Shown here: positions 1 to 7,034 of the stretch, piece by piece | How positions within the stretch are numbered: the first letter of the stretch is position 1 | Layout: every line of letters begins with the position of its first letter | Origin: Candidatus Njordarchaeota archaeon | GTDB taxonomy: Archaea; Asgardarchaeota; Njordarchaeia; Njordarchaeales; JAHKLH01 | Assembly: GCA_029856635.1 (NCBI GenBank) | Contig: JAHKLH010000043.1 | Span: forward strand, 1 to 10,069 | Length of the DNA stretch: 10,069 nt | Direction of reading: 5' to 3' | Notes under the pieces: model-generated | What the model saw: the letters and a program-made list of their open reading frames with translations, nothing else | The model's database searches: none | What the model was told of the DNA's origin: nothing | Made by a program: the position numbers and the translations under genes

Positions 1-117
1 AAATACAACACCGTTGTTAATTAAAACAATTGTGTCATCTAAGAAATAATAAACAATATCTAAAAAATCAATTTCACATAATAAATTTTGAATCAATAAT
101 TACATGCATTAAATCTT

Positions 118-996
118 TTAACTAATGCGTTTAAGGAGCCATGCAGGTGTTAATAGTCCTAGATAAAGAAATATTGGGCTTAAACCTGCACCGAGACCTG
201 AAATTCCTAAAAGAAGATAAGATATAATCTCGTAATTCATAGCTAATGCTATGCAGTACAAGAATAGAAATACCCAAAAAATTATTATTGAAATAAATCC
301 TGCCATCAATATTTTATAACGAAATGCCTCGATTTTACTTAATTTTTTCTTTAAACGTTCTCTCAAATTCTTGATTCCAGGTATGCAAGCAATAACGCCA
401 GCTATCATTGAAATCCCATAGACAAGAGGTCTGGTGAATAAACCTTCCCTTGCTGGGCTAAAGCCCCAATAATTCCATGGTAAAAATAAACAGATGCTTA
501 CAAGCACTAGCAGAAATAATTCTATGCCATTTAATAGCCTACTTTGCTTTCTTCCAATCCATAATCCCAGGTTTAATATTGAGTATGCAATTCCTCCAAT
601 TATTGGAAAAAACCATGCGTGGGCAACATACCATACATAAACCTTAATTCCCAAGATCTCAACAAAACATAATGAATCTTTTGTTAAGTAAAAATAAAGC
701 CATCCTAAAAATGTCTCAAATGCAATTAATGCCCATAAAATCATAAAATCGTATAATGCTCGAATACCGGGGGTTTCCTCGGGGCCACTTACTTTTAATG
801 CCTTGTGTGCATAATATCCAATTATTACTGACATCACGAATATTACGAAAGACGGTATTATGACAGACATGTAAGCATGTTCGGGTACGACATATACTTC
901 AGAAGGCCAATTCTTTATGTAATAATCAGCAGTAAATATCAATGCAAAAAAGGTAATTATTACCATAGAGTATATAAATGCGACATCTTTTCGCAT
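118..996 (-). CDS. Orphan polytopic membrane protein (about 8 TM), function unknown
   Basis: I do not recognise this family. From the ATG at 996 the product is 292 residues, almost entirely hydrophobic, with about eight predicted membrane helices separated by short charged loops (one Lys/Arg-rich loop near residue 215-225, sequence NLRERLKKKL). There is no soluble domain, no catalytic motif and no cleavable signal peptide; the first helix begins about five residues after the Met. The C-terminal end (LYLGLLTPAWLLKRIS) resembles the close of some multi-helix sensor domains that usually precede a kinase, but nothing follows it here, so that is only a resemblance. A GTG at 1005 is an alternative start three codons upstream. 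I prefer ATG 996 because a TATA box centred near 1026 on the minus strand places the transcript start at about 1000, giving a nearly leaderless mRNA; no Shine-Dalgarno is visible. It stands alone, divergent from the reductase gene. Confidence 0.75.
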   Translation of the reverse strand: MRKDVAFIYSMVIITFFALIFTADYYIKNWPSEVYVVPEHAYMSVIIPSFVIFVMSVIIGYYAHKALKVSGPEETPGIRALYDFMILWALIAFETFLGWLYFYLTKDSLCFVEILGIKVYVWYVAHAWFFPIIGGIAYSILNLGLWIGRKQSRLLNGIELFLLVLVSICLFLPWNYWGFSPAREGLFTRPLVYGISMIAGVIACIPGIKNLRERLKKKLSKIEAFRYKILMAGFISIIIFWVFLFLYCIALAMNYEIISYLLLGISGLGAGLSPIFLYLGLLTPAWLLKRIS

Positions 997-1019
997 TTTA
1001 TTCACATTTTTTCTTATTA

Positions 1020-1033
1020 AAAATATAAATAGA
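1020..1033 (-). promoter_or_regulatory. Archaeal TATA box for the orphan membrane protein
   Basis: On the minus strand this reads CTATTTATATTTTT, a good archaeal TATA element. Its centre is about 26-30 bases upstream of the ATG at 996, which implies a leaderless or nearly leaderless transcript. Assigned by pattern and spacing only. Confidence 0.5.
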
Positions 1034-1040
1034 CATCATT

Positions 1041-1069
1041 ATGTAGCCAAATGTTATCTATAGCTACAT
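1041..1069. repeat. Inverted repeat ATGTAGC/GCTACAT in the divergent intergenic region
   Basis: ATGTAGC at 1041-1047 is the exact reverse complement of GCTACAT at 1063-1069, with a 15-base spacer. It lies directly upstream of the TATA box of the leftward membrane protein gene and about 115 bases before the reductase start, where an operator could act. A 7-bp arm can arise by chance in AT-rich DNA, so the role is speculative. Confidence 0.35.
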
Positions 1070-1138
1070 CATGTATTTCTTTTCCTTTTTGTCAAAAATT
1101 TAACGTGAAAAATTACAGGTATTCTTACATAAATTCCG

Positions 1139-1176
1139 GATATATTACCTAATTTTTATGTAATGAAAAAAAGGTG
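1139..1176 (+). promoter_or_regulatory. Putative TATA box and Shine-Dalgarno deciding the TTG start of the reductase
   Basis: GATATATTA at 1139-1147 is a plausible TATA box, putting the transcript start near 1168-1170. AAGGTG at 1171-1176 matches the archaeal 16S 3' end (CACCUCC complement) and sits 8 bases before the TTG at 1185. This site decides the start: the nearby ATG at 1189 is out of frame. Confidence 0.5.
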
Positions 1177-1184
1177 TTATTTAA

Positions 1185-2449
1185 TTGCATGACGTAATAG
1201 TTATCGGCGGCGGTCCTGCTGGCTCAGTAATTTCCTATATCTTGGCCAATAAGGGATTTAACGTACTTCTTCTTGAAAAATATGGTAAAAACCGATATAA
1301 ATCGTGTGCTGGAGGAGTATCCACAGTATCAATGATTACCCTTGAGGAATTGAAATTGCGAATACCTGAGGAAGTAATCGAAGCAGAGATATATAATGCA
1401 AGAATTATTCATAAGACAAAAGAATTAACATTAACTACCGGGAAACTCGGTGGTTATTGTGTTTACAGATCGAAGTTTGACCAGTGGCTTAGGGATTCCG
1501 CTGAGTGCGCTGGTGCTGAGGTGAAACATGAGTGCCCGGCATATGAGGTTAAAATATATAAAGACTGCGTAGAAGTCAAGCATAGGGGAGGTATGAGCAA
1601 AGGGAAAATACTTGTCGGCGCTTTTGGTGCTCTTGGTATTCTCCAATTTTACAAACAATTGGGAATAAAAGAAAAACCCAAGTTTTCCTTGGCTGTTCAA
1701 AGAGAATTCATATTACCTGATGAAGATATGGAGACTATTGCTGATACACTTGAGCTTTACTTTGGTTCAGATATTACGACTAAGGGTTACTTCTGGATTT
1801 TCCCTAAAACAAAGAGCAATGGTGCTTCTGTTGGATTAATAGAAAACATTCCTGAACCAAGAATGACAGAGAGATTAGATAAAATTATTAGTAAACATCC
1901 TGTTGCATCAAAGCGTTTGGCTCGAGCGAAGCCCATTAATATAAGTGGTGTTCATCTTTCAGGACAAATCGTAGCTTGTAGTCCGATAAATAAACCCTAT
2001 GGAGATAGATTCATTTTGATTGGAGAGGCCGCGGGACTTGTTGAAGGTTTCGCCTGGGAAGGAATGTCAACTGCAATTAGAAGTGCAGTAATTGTGCCGA
2101 AGTTTTAGCCAAGGCGCTTGAAAAAGATAAATTTGATGAGATAACTCTTAAGAAATATTATGACAAGTTGAAAAAGGAACTCATAGATCACGATCTTATT
2201 TATCAAAACAAACTAGGCCAAGTATTATATTCTTGCTCACCGAAAGAGTTCGATACGATAATTAATGGACTTATTAAATTATTACAAATCGATAAGGAAG
2301 TGGGATTAAAATTCGCTGAAGTCTTGGGTAGACTTGTAACTGGTGAAGAAATCATAAAACTTTTGCTTAGTAAAAAATTAGCTGCAATCAAAGCTTTTGG
2401 TTTGATTCAGGCAATAAAACTCTTCTTTAAGTTTCGAAAAATAATTTAG
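1185..2449 (+). pseudogene. Geranylgeranyl reductase family flavoprotein, frameshifted
   Basis: FAD-dependent oxidoreductase of the geranylgeranyl reductase family (COG0644 type). Archaeal members reduce the isoprenoid double bonds of membrane lipids; the substrate here is inferred. Visible: the dinucleotide-binding motif GGGPAGS (residues 8-14) with Glu31 ending the second strand; the family K-x-C-x-G-G segment with Cys41; YRSKFDQWL (94-102); an aromatic GYFWIFPK (201-208); and the second FAD motif GEAAG (280-284) followed by WEGMSTAIRS. After Ile303 the reading frame is lost and stops at 2106-2108. The -1 frame continues from GCC at 2096 with AEVLAKALEK and stays open to TAG at 2447-2449. 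Adding one base near 2094-2096 (ATTGTGCC to, for example, ATTGCTGCC, giving I-A-A-E) restores a 421-residue protein of normal family length. Two substitutions stand out: GEAAG rather than GDAAG, and GAFG (145-148) where related flavoproteins usually have GADG. Start is TTG with AAGGTG 8 bases upstream. It may be a sequencing error, a recent mutation or, less likely, recoding. Confidence 0.85.
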
Positions 2450-2495
2450 TATTTCATTAACATACTCAATAAAGTAACTAGTTAGCCAGCCTAAT

Positions 2496-2503
2496 GGAAA
2501 AAT
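2496..2503 (-). terminator. T-tract terminator candidate of the ABC operon
   Basis: On the minus strand this reads ATTTTTCC, starting 11 bases after the permease stop codon. Archaeal terminators are commonly simple T-tracts. The same octamer follows two other genes in this window. Confidence 0.35.
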
Positions 2504-2513
2504 AAGATCTATT

Positions 2514-4121
2514 TTATGTATATTCTGTGATTTCCAATTTTAGCAAGTATTCGCCAGCTGCATTAAATAAATATCTTCTTACTTGATAAACTGGAATCAA
2601 AAGAATAACTAAGAAAAGCATCACATAAAATTGAAGATTGCACATGATTACTGCAACTAATGCTGCTGGGAGAATCATATAAGAAACAAGTATTAAGATT
2701 AGCATTATTATTACTCCAGGGAATTTCAATGCTTTTCTTGGATTTTCTGCTTTAAAATCAGTATATCTAACAGCTATATATGTGGAAGCTGCTGTAAGAA
2801 TCAAAATTATGTTCAGTATCATGAATAATATTAGTAATATGTCTATTGGTGCCATTTGATACATCAGCATTATTGGAATAAGTGATGCAATGACGATTGC
2901 GGTTAATATATCACTTAATAGAATTTTGCCACGAACTAGTTTAGAGGGAGAAATAGGACTAGATAACAATATAGCTAAATTCTTCCTCTCCAATGCAAGG
3001 GAAGTGGGAATAATAGAGATTGCTGGTATTATTCCTAGTATTATTGTAAACATGATCATTAATGTTGGAACTAAAAATCTAGTAGCTCCCGGTTCATTAA
3101 TTCTAAATGGAAAACTAAGTAACATAACTACAAGTAATACATAAACAAAGAGAAAACCTGAAATCATTGCAGGGCTTCTTAGGAATACCTTCAGCTCTTT
3201 CCTGAAAATGCCACCAACTTGAGAACCAAACAACTTATAGATTAATCCTCTTTTATACTTGTGTTTGATGATTATGACCTCTGATGGTGCTTTAATCGCC
3301 CCAATCATATATTTCCTGGTTAAGTAAGTTGCAGTCAATTCTATAAGCAAAAGTGGAAAAATATAGCTCAATATTGTTTCCATTAATGTCATCATAGAGA
3401 GCCCCACAAATAACGACGCAGGCCACTTGAATGGCGACAATGAGCTACCAAGTACCGCATTTATTGTTCTCAAAATTCTTATGAAGACTTCTGCTTCCTC
3501 AGGACTCATTATATAAATTCTTGAATACATAATGGCAAAAATGATGGCAAAGATTACTGATAATATTAGCCTTTTCCTGCGAGGAACTTTAACATAGAAG
3601 ACTCCAAGCATGCAACCAATCGCTGCAAATGCTAGAAGATATAGTAAGAAGGATATTGAAAATATCAATAATTGAACCAGATTCATTTCAAGTGCCATTA
3701 AAATAATTATCAATGGGATACACACTATGATTATGTAGAAAGAAACTACAGCAATTGAGTTTACTAAGAGGAAAAATCTAAAAATATTCTTTGATTTTAA
3801 TGGCGTCTGTAATAATAATTCTATTCTTCGTCTTTGGTTTTTTCTTACTGAAGTAACTATAGAGAAACCATTACTTATCGCAAATAAGCATAAAAAGAAT
3901 ATTGCTGTTGGCAATGATGACAGTATGGTATCCTTATACTGAATAAGATTTTCTCGCAAAATTGGTATATTTATCATGAATAACAAAGATATCATGTACA
4001 GTATAATCAGAATTGATCCAAGAATAAATCCAACAATGCGAGATTTTTTCTCTTTCAAATAAGCTACAAAAGATTTTATTTCATATTTGAATAATACTGG
4101 AAATTTATTGATATCCCGCAT
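2514..4121 (-). CDS. ABC-2-type transporter permease, double length with internal duplication
   Basis: Membrane subunit of an ABC transporter, 535 residues, with about 12 hydrophobic helices. It probably carries out export together with the ATPase encoded immediately upstream; the substrate is unknown. The protein looks like two fused ABC-2 half-permeases. A cytosolic motif after a basic stretch, RRRIELLLQTPLKSKNI (97-113), recurs as RKNLAILLSSPISPSKL (379-395), each followed by a helix beginning in a similar way. A half also opens with an amphipathic KELKVFLRSP segment (308-317), comparable to KYEIKSFVAY near residue 12-21. The central region (about 262-310) is basic and probably cytosolic, linking the halves. 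Start is ATG at 4121, preceded by GAGGGAG 5 bases upstream, inside the end of the ATPase gene: the two overlap by 17 bases, which supports translational coupling. A single gene giving a two-fold pseudo-symmetric pore would need no second permease subunit, and none is visible nearby. Confidence 0.88.
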   Translation of the reverse strand: MRDINKFPVLFKYEIKSFVAYLKEKKSRIVGFILGSILIILYMISLLFMINIPILRENLIQYKDTILSSLPTAIFFLCLFAISNGFSIVTSVRKNQRRRIELLLQTPLKSKNIFRFFLLVNSIAVVSFYIIIVCIPLIIILMALEMNLVQLLIFSISFLLYLLAFAAIGCMLGVFYVKVPRRKRLILSVIFAIIFAIMYSRIYIMSPEEAEVFIRILRTINAVLGSSLSPFKWPASLFVGLSMMTLMETILSYIFPLLLIELTATYLTRKYMIGAIKAPSEVIIIKHKYKRGLIYKLFGSQVGGIFRKELKVFLRSPAMISGFLFVYVLLVVMLLSFPFRINEPGATRFLVPTLMIMFTIILGIIPAISIIPTSLALERKNLAILLSSPISPSKLVRGKILLSDILTAIVIASLIPIMLMYQMAPIDILLILFMILNIILILTAASTYIAVRYTDFKAENPRKALKFPGVIIMLILILVSYMILPAALVAVIMCNLQFYVMLFLVILLIPVYQVRRYLFNAAGEYLLKLEITEYT

Positions 4122-4890
4122 ACTTCTCCCTCAACTTCAAGTATTCCATGATTAATGTGTATTCGGGGCCTCCTGTTAGCTCAAAGAAAATATCCTTTAT
4201 CCGCTTATTCTTTTCTCCACTTTCCCTCAACTGTGCAGACGCGCCTTCCCATATTTTCTCTCCTTGATGAATAATTATGACCCTATCTGCAAGAACTTCA
4301 GCTACTTCCAAAATGTGTGTTGTAAATAATATCGCAATTCCTCTTTGCTTTAATCCTTTCAAAATTAGTTCTATTGATGCTAAAGCCTTGGGATCTAAGC
4401 TAGAAGTTATTTCGTCTATGATCAAAAGTGATGGATCATGGATAAGTGCCATTATGATGTTTAACTTTCTCTTCATACCTGCGGAATAAGTTGCTACAGT
4501 ACGATCAAGAACTTCATTCATTTCTAAAATTTGTGCTAATCTTTCTAACTCGTCTTTCTTCTCCTTCAAATCTATTTCCCACAAATCTGCTATCAACTGT
4601 ATATTTTCATATCCAGATAATACATCATAAGCATATGGTTCATCAGGAACAAAACCAATCATTCTCTTCGCATTAATAGGATCATGCAAGATACTATGAC
4701 CAAAAATCAGAACATCACCGTGTGTTGGTTTCAGTAATCCAGTGGCAATTCGTAATAAGGTAGTCTTTCCACTGCCATTCGGGCCTAACAATGCTACTAT
4801 TTCTCCAGGTTTAACATATGCTGTAAAATTATTTACAGCCCTTTTCCCATCAAAATATTTGGTTATATTAACGAATTCTAATGCATTCAC
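4105..4890 (-). CDS. ABC transporter ATP-binding protein
   Basis: Cytosolic ATPase subunit (261 residues from GTG 4890) that powers the permease encoded downstream. Motifs in order: Walker A GPNGSGKTT (36-44); Q-loop region IGFVPDEPYAYD (79-90), where Asp83 stands in place of the usual Gln, a change seen in several ABC-2-type subfamilies; signature YSAGMKRKL (135-143) in place of LSGGQ; Walker B LLIIDE (155-160) with catalytic Glu160; D-loop SSLDP (163-167); switch His182 in FTTHILE. The C-terminal 50 residues are charged and fall outside the core fold. A TTG at 4905 would add five residues. I prefer GTG 4890 because GGGTG lies 6 bases upstream and a TATA box predicts a transcript start near 4920. 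The first gene of a two-gene operon; overall the pattern fits ABC-2 exporters (drug, lipid or polysaccharide type), but the cargo cannot be told. Confidence 0.92.
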   Translation of the reverse strand: MNALEFVNITKYFDGKRAVNNFTAYVKPGEIVALLGPNGSGKTTLLRIATGLLKPTHGDVLIFGHSILHDPINAKRMIGFVPDEPYAYDVLSGYENIQLIADLWEIDLKEKKDELERLAQILEMNEVLDRTVATYSAGMKRKLNIIMALIHDPSLLIIDEITSSLDPKALASIELILKGLKQRGIAILFTTHILEVAEVLADRVIIIHQGEKIWEGASAQLRESGEKNKRIKDIFFELTGGPEYTLIMEYLKLREKYAGYQ

Positions 4891-4896
4891 AAAAGA

Positions 4897-4901
4897 CACC
4901 C
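4897..4901 (-). promoter_or_regulatory. Shine-Dalgarno GGGTG deciding the GTG start of the ATPase
   Basis: On the minus strand GGGTG ends 6 bases before the GTG at 4890. It favours GTG 4890 over the TTG at 4905, which has no such site. Confidence 0.55.
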
Positions 4902-4941
4902 ACAACTGTTTTAGTGTTAGAATATTAAAATATACATCAAA

Positions 4942-4957
4942 TTTTTATAGTTTTCGG
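4942..4957 (-). promoter_or_regulatory. BRE/TATA promoter of the ABC operon
   Basis: Read on the minus strand: a purine-rich BRE-like CCGAAAA (4951-4957) followed by CTATAAAAA (4942-4950). The expected transcript start is about 4920, leaving a leader of about 30 bases that contains the GGGTG site. One of the better promoter matches in the window. Confidence 0.55.
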
Positions 4958-4977
4958 AAATATATCCTTCTATGTTT

Positions 4978-4996
4978 TAAGTTTTGGAAAAACTTA
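4978..4996. repeat. Perfect 8-bp inverted repeat with 3-base loop
   Basis: TAAGTTTT (4978-4985), loop GGA, AAAACTTA (4989-4996). It lies about 20 bases upstream of the BRE of the ABC operon promoter, on the side where an activator or repressor could bind, and also within the possible 3' region of the radical SAM transcript. Either an operator or a weak hairpin; chance cannot be excluded. Confidence 0.35.
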
Positions 4997-5045
4997 TAGA
5001 ATCTTGTTTTATATCATGAAAAAATATAGAAGATAATTGGTTTGC

Positions 5046-5052
5046 AAAAAAA
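5046..5052 (-). terminator. T7 tract, terminator candidate of the radical SAM gene
   Basis: Seven A on the plus strand give TTTTTTT on the minus strand about 75 bases after the radical SAM stop. A shorter run (5120-5125, TTTTT then A) directly abuts the stop codon. Simple T-tracts terminate transcription in archaea; no stem is needed. Confidence 0.35.
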
Positions 5053-5125
5053 TTCTTACATTTTGGCATATATAAATTTCGCTGTTTTTATATTGAACTA
5101 TTTCGTATATTCGTGTGCTAAAAAA

Positions 5126-6703
5126 TTACGGTCTAATTGCTAAAACTTTCTCTACATTAAATCCTCTTCTCTTTCCATACTTTTCTAATCTTCTTAGTAT
5201 TAAACTTGACCCTAGCCATGATACCAAGTTAACAAGCAATTTTATATGTGGAGGCTGTTCAACAAGCGAATAAAGCGATTTATAAACCTCCTTCAAAATT
5301 ATACGCCATGCTCGATAAATAACAGCAAATCTCGCCTCGGTTAATTCTTTATCTGCATCCCAGAATTTCTGCCCTTTAAGTGCTGCAAGTGGAACAAAAG
5401 CTAGCGGCGCGGTGACAAAGTGAGCTTTCTCCTTACCGACTCTTCTAGGAATCTCATATTCCATCCTAGCAAGCATTTCAACCGTCATCCATGCATCATC
5501 TTCAGTTTCGCCAGGCATTCCTACAATTAGGGTATAAGCTGGAAACCAGTAATTTTCGTTAAATATACATGTAGCTCCTACAGCGATATCCTGCCATTCC
5601 TCAGCTGAAAATGGTTTAGGTTTATTAGGCATGTGCATCTTAATTAACTTAGGTGAACCTGTTTCTAAACCAGGCTGGATACCAATCCATTTTCCTTTTC
5701 CACTCACACTCCAAATAGTCTCTGTTAATTGCCTTATCATTTCTGGATCTGCCACTACTGGAGCTATAGACGAATGTGTGGGGTTGAAATATTTTAATCC
5801 ACATTTTTTCAATTTTGAAATTTCTTTAAATAAATTAACTACTGCTTCTCTATTAGGAAATAAATTAATTTTATCTTCAACTTTATAAAGAAATACATCT
5901 TCACTATGAATCCACGCGTGTGTTTCTCCATGCTTCAAATTTAAAAGAATCTCCTCTATTATCTTCTCCTCTGGCATGTATCTCGCTGTGCGAAGATTTG
6001 GTAAGCACCATCTGCAGCCGCGTCCGCACCCTCTCATTATTTCAACAAGACCTTTTATGCTGGGATTAATGATTGTTGGTATCTCCTCAACTTTAGGCCA
6101 TGTCTTTACATGAATTATCTCGGGAGCATCTCCGCGAGCTATACTCTCGAATAGGGATACAATAACATGCTCTGTTTCCCCTATTATAACATGATCTATG
6201 CCTAATCTCTTCATCTCCCCTTTTCTGTATTCTAGTTGCCATGCACCAGGACCACCAACTACTATTTTGAATCTCAATCCGCGTCGCTTTCTAATTAGAT
6301 TTATCCTAATTATAAGTTTCTTAAATTCTAATTCATCATAAGATATGTACTTATGACCTACCGTAAACATCATTGATACTGGTCCTAAACCGAGAGGATC
6401 CATTGTATGAATTCCAACAATCTGAGTATCCTCATCTATAAAATAGTGAACACAGTCTGGATGTGCAACAACTACGTGCTTTTTTGGAATACCTCCCTTC
6501 ACAAGAGCTGCTTCTACTTTTCTTAGACCATAAGGCGCTACTCTTGCTCTACCATCGGGCAATGGTGGCTCTATTTTACAAAGGAAATAAAATATGTGAG
6601 GAGGAACAAATTTTGCTGGAACACATCCAAGAAAATCTCCAAGCGGAACATTCCTATATTTACTCATTAGAGTTCGGTCCGGAACCAAGACAAATCTGAC
6701 CAT
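5126..6703 (-). CDS. Radical SAM protein with B12-binding-like N-terminal domain
   Basis: Iron-sulfur enzyme that would cleave S-adenosylmethionine to start radical chemistry. From ATG 6703 it has 525 residues. The N-terminal ~200 residues look like a Rossmann-type cobalamin-binding region (VVVAHPDCV, IVGIHTMDPLGLGP, IVVGGPGAW, HVIIGETEH), lacking the classic DxHxxG histidine motif, as in many B12-type radical SAM proteins. The cluster motif MRGCGRGCRWC supplies Cys226, Cys230 and Cys233 (CxxxCxxC); later segments GIQPGLETGS and LIVGMPGETEDDAW are typical of COG1032 proteins. The C-terminus carries amphipathic helices and a basic tail. An ATG at 6745 would add 14 residues, but conserved family-like sequence starts at MVRFVLVPDRT, AAGGCG lies upstream of ATG 6703, and the TATA boxes (6751-6770) would leave the longer start without a leader. 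Substrate unknown. Archaeal B12 radical SAM enzymes include tetraether ring synthases and methyltransferases; a lipid role is only a hypothesis here. Confidence 0.85.
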   Translation of the reverse strand: MVRFVLVPDRTLMSKYRNVPLGDFLGCVPAKFVPPHIFYFLCKIEPPLPDGRARVAPYGLRKVEAALVKGGIPKKHVVVAHPDCVHYFIDEDTQIVGIHTMDPLGLGPVSMMFTVGHKYISYDELEFKKLIIRINLIRKRRGLRFKIVVGGPGAWQLEYRKGEMKRLGIDHVIIGETEHVIVSLFESIARGDAPEIIHVKTWPKVEEIPTIINPSIKGLVEIMRGCGRGCRWCLPNLRTARYMPEEKIIEEILLNLKHGETHAWIHSEDVFLYKVEDKINLFPNREAVVNLFKEISKLKKCGLKYFNPTHSSIAPVVADPEMIRQLTETIWSVSGKGKWIGIQPGLETGSPKLIKMHMPNKPKPFSAEEWQDIAVGATCIFNENYWFPAYTLIVGMPGETEDDAWMTVEMLARMEYEIPRRVGKEKAHFVTAPLAFVPLAALKGQKFWDADKELTEARFAVIYRAWRIILKEVYKSLYSLVEQPPHIKLLVNLVSWLGSSLILRRLEKYGKRRGFNVEKVLAIRP

Positions 6704-6750
6704 GGAAAGTCGCCTTAACAGAGACTCCAATACAAGAAAAACCATGATTA

Positions 6751-6770
6751 TTTAATATCGTTTAATATAT
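6751..6770 (-). promoter_or_regulatory. TATA boxes of the radical SAM gene
   Basis: Two overlapping candidates on the minus strand: ATATATTAAA (6761-6770) and GATATTAAA (6751-6759). They predict starts near 6739 or 6729, that is a leader of 26-36 bases before ATG 6703 that includes AAGGCG. Confidence 0.45.
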
Positions 6771-6808
6771 GTACATTTTTATTACATCAAGGAAGAGTTT
6801 TCATTTAT

Positions 6809-6828
6809 TTGAAATTAAGGTATTTCAA
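6809..6828. repeat. Inverted repeat TTGAAAT/ATTTCAA
   Basis: TTGAAAT (6809-6815), spacer TAAGGT, ATTTCAA (6822-6828). It lies 40-60 bases upstream of the radical SAM TATA boxes. A possible operator, but such arms are common by chance in AT-rich DNA. Confidence 0.25.
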
Positions 6829-6901
6829 TGCTGATATTTTTCATCTCATCTTACGATGAACATTAACATTCTTCCAAAAATTTCTACATTTTGAGCATTA
6901 C

Positions 6902-6920
6902 ACCATTACTAATTAATGGT
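6902..6920. repeat. Inverted repeat ACCATTA/TAATGGT
   Basis: ACCATTA (6902-6908), spacer CTAAT, TAATGGT (6914-6920). It sits 20-40 bases upstream of the rightward TATA-like box at 6943-6950, a place where a regulator of the glycosyltransferase could bind. No further support. Confidence 0.3.
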
Positions 6921-6942
6921 TACCAAATTAAACGCAAGAACA

Positions 6943-6950
6943 ATATATAC
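6943..6950 (+). promoter_or_regulatory. TATA-like box upstream of the glycosyltransferase
   Basis: ATATATAC predicts a transcript start near 6972 and so a leader of about 75 bases. A second candidate (TTAAATAG, 7012-7019) would give an almost leaderless start near 7042. The sequence alone does not decide between them. Confidence 0.3.
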
Positions 6951-7034
6951 CAAGATTGTACGAAGTTTTCAAATGTGAAAAGCATGAAAACCTTGAGTCT
7001 TAAGGAAAAATTGTTAAATAGAGGTATTTATTTT

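Noticed and set aside
1431..1700. Minus-strand open frame opposite the reductase gene
   Set aside because: It is antisense to a well-supported flavoprotein, has no recognisable domain and shows the low-complexity composition of a shadow frame.
1716..1745. C/D box small RNA (TGATGA at 1718, CTGA at 1741)
   Set aside because: Only one box pair with no terminal stem and no second pair, inside a coding region; both short boxes are expected by chance.
2085..2108. Programmed -1 frameshift signal
   Set aside because: No slippery heptamer in the correct phase and no obvious downstream stem; the simplest repair is one missing base.
2168..2449. A separate small gene starting at TTG 2168
   Set aside because: Its sequence continues the reductase C-terminus, and the same frame is open upstream to 2096 with family-like sequence; it is the tail of the frameshifted gene.
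2890..3144. Plus-strand open frames opposite the ABC permease, ATPase, radical SAM and MFS genes
   Set aside because: All lie antisense to strongly supported coding regions and have no ribosome site, motif or family resemblance.
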